This document shows, piece after piece, positions 1-4,655 of a stretch of 5,282 bases of DNA. Origin of the DNA: Candidatus Njordarchaeota archaeon (GTDB taxonomy: Archaea > Asgardarchaeota > Njordarchaeia > Njordarchaeales > Njordarchaeaceae); contig JAHKLF010000119.1 in NCBI GenBank assembly GCA_029856615.1, positions 1 to 5,282 on the forward strand, in the 5' to 3' direction. The position numbers were made by a program, and so were the translations under genes. Positions within the stretch are counted from its first letter, which is position 1. Each line of letters begins with the position of its first letter. The notes beneath the pieces were generated by a model. It searched no databases, had not been told where the DNA came from, and saw nothing but the letters and a program-made list of their open reading frames with translations.

Positions 1-651
1 CATGAAATCCTCGGGAGTTTCCTTTATCGTCTCTTCTTCGGGTAACTCTTTTCTTTCCCGTAAAATTTGATTTGTTAATAACCAGAAAATCAATGCTAAG
101 CTCTTTCTACCTTTATTATTTGCTGGTATTGCTAAATCGATATTCGATAGCGTGTTATTTGTATCACATAGAGCCGCTATGGGTATACCAACCATCGTTG
201 CTTCTAGGATGGCTTGTCTTTCCTTAATAGGATCCGAGATCAAAATAATCTCTGGCTCTACATAACTCACGAGTTCCGGATTCGTAAGTGTTCCGGGGAG
301 AAATCTCCCAGGGAATGCCAGAAATCCTGTCCACTTAGACATTTTGATTATAGGTTTTTGGGCGTATAACCTAGTACCAAATACTGCAACTTCATTTGGT
401 TGATATTGAGATAATAGTCTAGCAGCTAATCTTATCCTCTCATCCGTTTTGAGTATATTTATTAAGTAGACCCCTCCCTTCCTCTTAAATATGAACCGCT
501 CCATATCTTTTGTCTTCTTATTTGTACCAATATGAGCACCGTATCTTATATACGTTTTTAAAGGAACTAACATTTCCCTTCTTACTTCTAGGGTCTCTAA
601 TTCACTGGCTAAATCTCTTACTTTTCCTTCATTACGTGAAATTCTACTCAT
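1..651 (-). CDS. rpsB: 30S ribosomal protein S2 (uS2), archaeal type, 3' end cut by window edge
   Basis: Small-subunit ribosomal protein uS2, which sits on the back of the 30S subunit. My translation of the minus strand gives 217 codons with no stop before the edge, so only a short C-terminal piece is probably missing (archaeal S2 is usually about 200-230 residues). Family landmarks in order: YIRYGAHIGT near residues 35-44, VYLINILKTDERIRLAA near 61-77, a PGRF..PGTLTNP signature near 114-125, ISDP..ERQAI near 138-147, GIPIAALCDTNN near 155-166, and IPANNKGRKSLALIFWLL near 175-192. The visible tail is acidic (ELPEEETIKETPEDF). The ATG lies 3 nt after the rpoN stop. A GAGGCGAT ribosome binding site (657-664 on the complement) lies inside the end of rpoN, 5 nt before the start, so the two genes are almost certainly co-transcribed and probably translationally coupled. 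The family call is secure. Confidence 0.97.
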   Translation of the reverse strand, partial: MSRISRNEGKVRDLASELETLEVRREMLVPLKTYIRYGAHIGTNKKTKDMERFIFKRKGGVYLINILKTDERIRLAARLLSQYQPNEVAVFGTRLYAQKPIIKMSKWTGFLAFPGRFLPGTLTNPELVSYVEPEIILISDPIKERQAILEATMVGIPIAALCDTNNTLSNIDLAIPANNKGRKSLALIFWLLTNQILRERKELPEEETIKETPEDFM

Positions 652-654
652 ATA

Positions 655-885
655 CTATCGCCTCGCAACTTCTTTTGGCTTAGGAACAAATTTTATTTCA
701 TATTTGATTACTTCATCAATCATTTCGATATGTGAGATAAACATTCTTCTACAACATTCCTTTTTAATACCAAGATCATCTAAAACCTTCCCAGGATCCT
801 CGCCTCTTTCAACTCTCCGCTTATACTCCTCCCATAAATGTCCTATTACCTTACCGCACGTAAAACATCTAACAGGGATTATCAT
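655..885 (-). CDS. rpoN: DNA-directed RNA polymerase subunit N (Rpb10 homologue)
   Basis: Small zinc-binding subunit of archaeal RNA polymerase, equivalent to eukaryotic Rpb10, which helps hold the D/L platform of the enzyme together. The 76-residue product is of normal family length. It has the atypical zinc site CxxC...CC: C7 and C10 in PVRCFTCGK, and C44 and C45 in ECCRRMF, with the usual GHLWEEYKRRV helix between them. I chose the ATG at 885 because the family begins with MIIPVRC-type sequence and because GAGGT (892-896 on the complement) lies 6 nt upstream. The open frame continues 30 codons further upstream, but that extension is unlike the family and covers the promoter. rpsB follows after 3 nt. 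The usual upstream neighbours L13 and S9 are absent; a divergent ESCRT-III-like gene sits there instead. Confidence 0.97.
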   Translation of the reverse strand: MIIPVRCFTCGKVIGHLWEEYKRRVERGEDPGKVLDDLGIKKECCRRMFISHIEMIDEVIKYEIKFVPKPKEVARR

Positions 886-937
886 CTGAGAACCTCTGAT
901 CACTAATGAACTAATAAAAATGACATGAGAGTTAACA

Positions 938-947
938 AATATTTTAA
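938..947 (-). promoter_or_regulatory. Putative TATA box for the rpoN-rpsB operon
   Basis: On the minus strand this reads TTAAAATATT, preceded by a purine/A-rich BRE-like stretch (CGAAACAG). An archaeal start site about 25 nt downstream would fall near 917 and give a leader of about 30 nt to the rpoN ATG. The same AT-rich core could also serve the divergent gene at 1005, where it would give a leader of about 35-40 nt; I see no better TATA box on the plus strand. This is read by eye and has not been scored. Confidence 0.45.
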
Positions 948-1004
948 CTGTTTCGATACTATTATTACCAATCAATAATAGGCTTGATCATAGGCTGATT
1001 AACT

Positions 1005-1559
1005 TTGTCAAAAGATATTTGGGAGGCCATTTTTTCATTAAAATTGCTAGAGAAGAAGATCTCTAGAGCATTAAAAGGTATAAAAAATGAGGAAAAAAAC
1101 TTGTATAGGAAACTAGTTAATGCTGTGATAAACAATGATAGAGGAATAGCTAGGGACTACGCCCGTCAGATAATTAGACTAAAAAAGAAAAGACGAGAAC
1201 TAGAGAGGTATTTATCAAAAGTAAAGATGACGAGAATAGACCTTGAATCCGCCGCTATTACAAAAGACATACACACAGCACTGCGATCTACGGTTAAAGC
1301 CATTGTAAAATTGGGAAAAATGATTCATACAGAGAATATAATCTCCGATTTGGAAAGAATGAAAGATGTACTTAACGAAATAGGTATTCTCTCAGAAGAA
1401 ATTGAAGAACCTATAACTATTAGAGAAGAGGAAGAAATTGAAGAGCTGATAAATAAAGCTGAACTTACTGCGGAAGAAGAAATAAGTAGAGAATTGCCAG
1501 AAATTCCTGATGAAGAGATCGAAAAAGAGGCTGAGGAAATTGAGCACGAAGAAGAATGA
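1005..1559 (+). CDS. ESCRT-III-like (Snf7/CdvB family) protein with acidic tail and MIM2-like motif
   Basis: Likely ESCRT-III-type membrane-remodelling protein; archaeal members (CdvB family) polymerise on the inner membrane face during cell division and are remodelled by the AAA ATPase Vps4/CdvC. The 184-residue product is almost all charged helix. Residues 5-45 and 47-110 fit the long alpha1/alpha2 hairpin, with the family-like pattern LEKKISRALKGIKNEEKNLY, then AVINNDRGIARDYARQIIRLKK, then LERYLSKVKMTRIDLES. Residues 111-135 (IISDLERMKDVLNEIGILSE) resemble alpha4. Residues 136-184 are Glu-rich and contain LPEIP (164-168), which resembles the MIM2 motif that binds the MIT domain of Vps4. 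There is no winged helix in this protein; the next gene overlaps it and has two predicted ones. The start is TTG at 1005: an in-frame stop at 996-998 excludes a longer form, and GGCTGA (993-998) is a weak ribosome binding site 6 nt upstream. An unrelated coiled-coil protein is the main alternative. Confidence 0.75.
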   Translation: MSKDIWEAIFSLKLLEKKISRALKGIKNEEKNLYRKLVNAVINNDRGIARDYARQIIRLKKKRRELERYLSKVKMTRIDLESAAITKDIHTALRSTVKAIVKLGKMIHTENIISDLERMKDVLNEIGILSEEIEEPITIREEEEIEELINKAELTAEEEISRELPEIPDEEIEKEAEEIEHEEE

Positions 1560-2127
1560 CATCATAAAGAGAAAGATCTCTTGGAAATATAAAGTAGATG
1601 ATGCAATTAGTAAGAAAATAGAAATGGAAAAAAAGATGCTCATAAGAGATATTGAGAAAATAGAGGATCAATTATCCAAAAAAGGTTTAATCACACCGCA
1701 TTTCAGAAAAATATTCAATATGATTAAAGTTCATCTAGAAATACAGCCAAGCGAGCCTCTAGAAGATAAAATCCTCCATCTATTGAAAAAACAGAATGAT
1801 GCATGCTCTATAGAAGACCTAATAAAAGAACTCATTAAAAATGAAATCCCAGTGACTCGTCAACAAGTTGAAAGAAAAATCTTTGAACTAGCAAAGAAGG
1901 GAATCTTATTCGTCCATAAAGGTATCATCTTTTCGAAAAAACCTTCTGATACGAAGTACGGCAAAGCAATACTCGAATTACTTCAAAAAAGAAAAATAGT
2001 TGCCAAGAAGGAATTACTCGACCACTTTAATGTTCCTCAACAGCTATTGGACATAATTATAGAAGACTTATTACAAACTGGAATAATTGTAGTTGATGAT
2101 AAAGATAATATAATCTTACTTGGATGA
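1540..2127 (+). CDS. Helical protein with two predicted winged-helix domains, coupled to the ESCRT-III-like gene
   Basis: I do not recognise a named family. Numbering from TTG at 1540 (195 residues): residues 1-14 are basic, about 15-60 are charged helix (KISWKYKVDDAI through DQLSKKG), about 74-132 look like a winged helix (LEDKILHLLKKQ, then VTRQQVERKIFELAKKGILF with an aromatic/hydrophobic wing), and about 137-195 look like a second (GKAILELLQKRK, KELLDHFNVPQQLLDIIIEDLLQTGIIVVD). Tandem winged helices occur in ESCRT-II subunits and in many transcription factors, and the Sulfolobus CdvB C-terminus carries a degenerate one. Given the coupled ESCRT-III-like gene, a partner of that protein is the reading I favour, but this is inference. 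The start is uncertain: TTG 1540 has GAGG motifs upstream (1527-1530 and 1533-1536), whereas ATG 1510 has none, and its extra ten basic residues are simply the acidic tail of the upstream gene read in another frame. Confidence 0.8.
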   Translation: MSTKKNDIIKRKISWKYKVDDAISKKIEMEKKMLIRDIEKIEDQLSKKGLITPHFRKIFNMIKVHLEIQPSEPLEDKILHLLKKQNDACSIEDLIKELIKNEIPVTRQQVERKIFELAKKGILFVHKGIIFSKKPSDTKYGKAILELLQKRKIVAKKELLDHFNVPQQLLDIIIEDLLQTGIIVVDDKDNIILLG

Positions 2128-2619
2128 TTTCTTCTTTCTTTTTTTCACAACCAGGATATCCCCCAAAGCTAATCTGATTTCCTTATCATCACTTTTACTA
2201 ACATTGCTAACTTGAGCAACTTCCAAATCAATGTTCACTCTAAGTTTAATATTGAGCACCTTCTCAAGCTTAATAATTACTTTCTCGGATGGAAAAACCT
2301 TCTGAGTCTCTATCTTTCTTATATATGAAACAGGTTCAGCAATCAATCTGGCTAAATCCTCTTGAGTCAATCCCATACGTTCCCTAGCTTCACGAATCCT
2401 TCTTCCATAATCGCTCACAACTTCCCATTCAAGCACTGGAGGAGGACTCCTCTTAATAATCCTTCTCTTCGTTTCTCTTCTTATAATAGACTTCGATACG
2501 GGATTACCATATTTTGCGCATTTCTCGCAAAGGATCATTACTGCGCCATCGACTTCATAATATTTTGGTCTTGGAACTACATTGCCGCACATCTCGCAAT
2601 AATAAACGTTTTTTCTCAA
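2116..2619 (-). CDS. Multiprotein bridging factor 1 (MBF1), zinc ribbon plus helix-turn-helix
   Basis: Archaeal MBF1. In eukaryotes MBF1 bridges activators and TBP; archaeal homologues have been linked to translating ribosomes. The 167-residue protein has an N-terminal zinc ribbon with C8, C11, C31 and C34 (YYCEMCG and LCEKCAKYG), a basic linker (about 42-58), an XRE/Cro-type HTH at about 71-125 (YGRRIREARERMGLTQEDLA, then YIRKIETQKVFPSEKVIIKL, then LNIKL), and the typical ALGDILV plus Lys/Arg-rich end. Length and order match archaeal MBF1. The start is TTG at 2619: GGTGA (2627-2631 on the complement) lies 7 nt upstream, and the in-frame codons above it contain no ATG, GTG or TTG. The 3' end overlaps the convergent winged-helix gene by 12 nt. 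It diverges from the adenylate kinase gene with about 100 nt between them. Confidence 0.95.
   Translation of the reverse strand: MRKNVYYCEMCGNVVPRPKYYEVDGAVMILCEKCAKYGNPVSKSIIRRETKRRIIKRSPPPVLEWEVVSDYGRRIREARERMGLTQEDLARLIAEPVSYIRKIETQKVFPSEKVIIKLEKVLNIKLRVNIDLEVAQVSNVSKSDDKEIRLALGDILVVKKRKKKSSK
2128..2145 (+). terminator. Pyrimidine/T-rich tract, putative archaeal terminator for the ESCRT-III/winged-helix transcript
   Basis: Directly after the TGA of the winged-helix gene the plus strand is almost pure T and C, ending in seven consecutive T (2139-2145). Archaeal intrinsic termination typically uses such T-runs without needing a hairpin. The same bases encode the Lys-rich C-terminus of MBF1 on the other strand. 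The role is inferred from position and composition only. Confidence 0.45.
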
Positions 2620-2662
2620 AATATTGTCACCATCATTTAATAAACACTGAATAGATTAATCG

Positions 2663-2672
2663 TTTAAAATAA
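2663..2672 (+). promoter_or_regulatory. Putative TATA element between MBF1 and adk, possibly used in both directions
   Basis: TTTAAAATAA lies 48 nt upstream of the adk ATG; a start site about 25 nt downstream (near 2690) would leave a leader of about 30 nt containing the ribosome binding site. The palindromic TTTAAA core also reads as a TATA box on the minus strand (TTATTTTAAA). There it would place a start near 2642 and give a leader of about 25 nt to the MBF1 TTG. No second good TATA box is visible in this gap. Read by eye. Confidence 0.5.
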
Positions 2673-2719
2673 ATTAAAACATCTCGATTATCAAAATAAC
2701 ATTACCTGGTGAAAAAGAA

Positions 2720-3289
2720 ATGATAATAATACTTATAGGCCCCCCCGGTGCTGGAAAAGGAACTCAAGCACAAAAGATAGCTCAATCCTTAAACCTACCC
2801 CATATAGCAACGGGCGATATTTTTCGCGAGCATTTACAGAAAAATACTGAATTAGGAAGAAAAATTCGCGAATACTATGAAAAAGGAGAGTTAGTTCCTG
2901 ATGAATTAGTAATAGAAGTTGTTAAGAATAGAATTGCGATGCCAGATTGCGAAAAAGGATTTATACTAGATGGCTTTCCTAGAACAATTCCACAAGCTGA
3001 AGCATTAGATAAGATACTTGCAGAGAAGGGGAGAAAAGTCGATATCGTAATTGAAATAGATATACCCGAAGAAGAAGCAACTAAACGCTTACTCTCTAGA
3101 GGCCGCCTCGATGACAAACTATGTACCATAAAGCGAAGATTTGTCGAGTATCATATTAAGACACAACCTATAATTGATTATTATAAAAAACAAGGAAAAC
3201 TAGTCAAAGTTGATGGCGTCGGAAGCATCGAAGAAGTATTTAATAGAATAATGAGTATAATCAATGAGAGGATATCTGAGAGTGAATGA
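2720..3289 (+). CDS. adk: Adenylate kinase (bacterial/eukaryotic-type NMP kinase with very short LID)
   Basis: Cytoplasmic nucleoside monophosphate kinase, most likely catalysing ATP + AMP = 2 ADP. The 189-residue protein has the P-loop GPPGAGKGT (7-15), the NMP-binding TGDIFR (31-36), GFILDGFPRTIPQAE (80-94) including the AMP-contacting Arg of FPRT, RGRLDD (127-132) in the LID, and the helix IKRRFVEYHIKTQPIIDYY (137-155) with the conserved Arg residues. It is the bacterial/AK1-like type, not the archaeal AdkA type found in many Crenarchaeota. The LID is only a few residues and lacks the zinc-Cys insertion; it even seems shorter than in AK1-like enzymes. The start ATG has GGTGA at 2708-2712 with a 7-nt spacer. 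The ACT gene overlaps the stop by 4 nt. UMP/CMP kinase activity is an alternative that sequence alone cannot exclude. Confidence 0.93.
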   Translation: MIIILIGPPGAGKGTQAQKIAQSLNLPHIATGDIFREHLQKNTELGRKIREYYEKGELVPDELVIEVVKNRIAMPDCEKGFILDGFPRTIPQAEALDKILAEKGRKVDIVIEIDIPEEEATKRLLSRGRLDDKLCTIKRRFVEYHIKTQPIIDYYKKQGKLVKVDGVGSIEEVFNRIMSIINERISESE

Positions 3290-3600
3290 TCATGAAATCC
3301 CTATTTATATCAATCGTTGGAAGAGATAAACCCGGGCTCCTAGCAGAAATCTCCAGCATGATAGCAGATCTCGGCGGAAATATCGAAGAAATACGCGGAC
3401 ATACAATTTTCGCTGAAAAAGGAAAGAAGATAGCAAACATATCAATGATAATAAGCGGAGAAGATATAGGGACACTATATCAACGCCTAAGAGAAAAACT
3501 TAAACCATTAGCAGAAGAATTTAACTTGAAAATACAGATTTATCCTATAGACCACCTCATAGGAGAAGAAAAAGAAGAAATAGGACCTGAGGAAGAGTAA
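3286..3600 (+). CDS. Single ACT-domain protein (GcvR-like)
   Basis: Small regulatory protein consisting essentially of one ACT domain, a fold that commonly binds amino acids or other small ligands and dimerises. Residues 4-17 (KSLFISIVGRDKPG) form the first strand and the characteristic DKPG turn. LLAEISSMIADLGGNIEEI (18-36) is the first helix and following strand. IANISMIISG (about 49-58) and a later strand near KIQIYPIDH complete the sheet, followed by an acidic tail rich in Glu. The ligand is unknown. The start is drawn at the ATG in the ATGA overlap with adk; the ATG at 3292 is equally good and has GAGTGA (3280-3285) with a 6-nt spacer. The tight overlap suggests coexpression and coupled translation with adenylate kinase, but no functional link is established. 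Confidence 0.88.
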   Translation: MIMKSLFISIVGRDKPGLLAEISSMIADLGGNIEEIRGHTIFAEKGKKIANISMIISGEDIGTLYQRLREKLKPLAEEFNLKIQIYPIDHLIGEEKEEIGPEEE

Positions 3601-3619
3601 ATCAAGTAAACGTGAAGAA

Positions 3620-3627
3620 TTAAATAC
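3620..3627 (+). promoter_or_regulatory. Putative TATA box for the S6e-L2 transcript
   Basis: TTAAATAC preceded by a purine-rich BRE-like stretch (GTGAAGAA). A start site about 25 nt downstream would fall near 3645-3650 and give a leader of about 50 nt that contains the whole GC-rich hairpin and the ribosome binding site. Read by eye, not scored. Confidence 0.45.
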
Positions 3628-3658
3628 CCAATGCTTCCCCTTTCACAAAAATTAAAAA

Positions 3659-3686
3659 GCTGAGCCGGGGGGTCCCCGGGCTCGGC
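3659..3686 (+). promoter_or_regulatory. GC-rich leader hairpin directly abutting the S6e ribosome binding site
   Basis: Eight base pairs (GCTGAGCC with GGCTCGGC, including one G-T wobble), a single bulged G at 3678, then four G-C pairs (3667-3670 with 3674-3677), closed by a 3-nt loop GGT. The stem is almost all G and C in an otherwise AT-rich window, and its last base is immediately followed by the GAGGTGAT ribosome binding site (3687-3694), which is 5 nt from the S6e ATG. Possible roles are autogenous control by a ribosomal protein, mRNA stabilisation, or keeping the ribosome binding site exposed. It is not a typical terminator, since no T-run follows and translation starts next to it. The structure is visible; its function is inference. 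Confidence 0.6.
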
Positions 3687-3699
3687 GAGGTGATTGTAA

Positions 3700-4614
3700 A
3701 TGTCATCAACACAGAAAGTGCATCCAATACAACTCGTAATTAATGATGCATCAACATTCCTTGGAACAGGAATATCCGCAAAATTTGAAATAGAGGAAGA
3801 AGATAAAAAAGCGTATCTATACGGGAAAAAAGTAGGAGAAGAAATAGATGGCGCGCCCTTAGGGTTTCCTGGATACAAATTTAAGATACGAGGAGGAAGC
3901 GATATAGCTGGTTTCCCTCATATAAAAGGAATACCAGGACCAGGATTAAAACAAGTCTTAAAGAGCAGGCCACCAGGCTATAGACCAAGGAAATATAAAG
4001 TAGAAAAAAAGACAGGAGGTTACAAAATAATAAACCTAAAAGGCGTAAAAATAAAGAAAACCGTTAGAGGGGAAGAATTATCGGAAAGAACAAGACAAGT
4101 CAACCTCATAATTATAGAAAGAACAGGAAAGAAAATAGAAGAAATGACCGAAGAAGAAATTTTTAGCGATAAGATATTGGCAGAGATAGCATATCGCCTT
4201 GGAAAAACGATAACGAAGTGGGGAACACAAGCAGTAGGGATAAAAACTAATGAGGAATACACTCCATTAGTCGAAAAACTAAGTGAAGTAGGGATCAACG
4301 AAGATATATTAAATATGATTTATCGAAAACTCGGTGTTCACTTAATTAAATTAGGGGAAAATAGAAAAATAGTAATAGAGCCTCTGAAAAAAATCAGCAG
4401 AAAACATCCGCATCCACTAGGCAGATATATAGCATGGGTGATGTACAACATATATCAACAAGCAAAAAATGGGCAAATAAACACCGATAAACCAGAAGAA
4501 TTAGCAGAAAACATCGTAAACCAAATAATCGAAGGAATCCAAAAATGGCTAAACGGCGAAATGCAAAAACCACCCAAAATGCCACTCAAAATAAAAGAAG
4601 AAACACAAGAATGA
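3700..4614 (+). CDS. rps6e: 30S ribosomal protein S6e with long C-terminal extension
   Basis: Archaeal/eukaryotic small-subunit ribosomal protein eS6. The core covers about residues 9-145: PIQLVINDAST, YGKKVGEEIDG, the signature KIRGGSDIAGFPH (62-74), PPGYRP (91-96), KKTVRGEELSERTRQVNLII (119-138). Two features are odd. About 20 residues (97-116) separate GYRP from the KKTVRG block, more than in typical archaeal S6e. After residue 145 comes a predominantly helical region of about 160 residues that I cannot match to any family; it begins IEEMTEEEIFSDKILAEIA and includes KKISRKHPHPLGRYIAWVMY near 230-249. The total of 304 residues is far above the roughly 125 of short archaeal S6e and the roughly 210 of Sulfolobus S6e. 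GAGGTGAT lies 5 nt before the ATG, and a GC hairpin precedes it. L2 follows after 41 nt. The S6e assignment is secure; the role of the extension is unknown. Confidence 0.94.
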   Translation: MSSTQKVHPIQLVINDASTFLGTGISAKFEIEEEDKKAYLYGKKVGEEIDGAPLGFPGYKFKIRGGSDIAGFPHIKGIPGPGLKQVLKSRPPGYRPRKYKVEKKTGGYKIINLKGVKIKKTVRGEELSERTRQVNLIIIERTGKKIEEMTEEEIFSDKILAEIAYRLGKTITKWGTQAVGIKTNEEYTPLVEKLSEVGINEDILNMIYRKLGVHLIKLGENRKIVIEPLKKISRKHPHPLGRYIAWVMYNIYQQAKNGQINTDKPEELAENIVNQIIEGIQKWLNGEMQKPPKMPLKIKEETQE

Positions 4615-4655
4615 AATATGCATCCTAACATGAGAAGTAAGAAAAGGTGATAATT

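Noticed and set aside
886..975. 30-codon N-terminal extension of rpoN
   Set aside because: It is unlike Rpb10 family members, covers the promoter region, and the ATG at 885 has its own GAGGT site.
1392..1671. Minus-strand ORFs opposite the ESCRT-III-like tail
   Set aside because: They are Phe/Leu/Ser-rich shadows of the Glu/Lys-rich coding strand.
3291..3300. Ten-base word CATGAAATCC shared with positions 1-10
   Set aside because: It is a single 10-mer match between coding sequences in opposite gene orientations with no extension on either side; consistent with chance.
3659..3686. GC hairpin as a terminator of the ACT gene or as part of a tRNA or guide RNA
   Set aside because: No T-run follows, there is no cloverleaf, CCA-side pairing or paired C/D boxes, and it abuts a ribosome binding site and start codon.
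3540..3878. Minus-strand ORF across the S6e leader
   Set aside because: It runs antisense to the ACT 3' end and S6e 5' end, has no family resemblance, and exists because the GC hairpin region lacks stops.
4618..4650. Ten-codon mini-ORF (MHPNMRSKKR) ending in the L2 ribosome binding site
   Set aside because: It is too short to distinguish from chance, has no ribosome binding site, and its stop simply falls in the AGGTGA of the L2 site.
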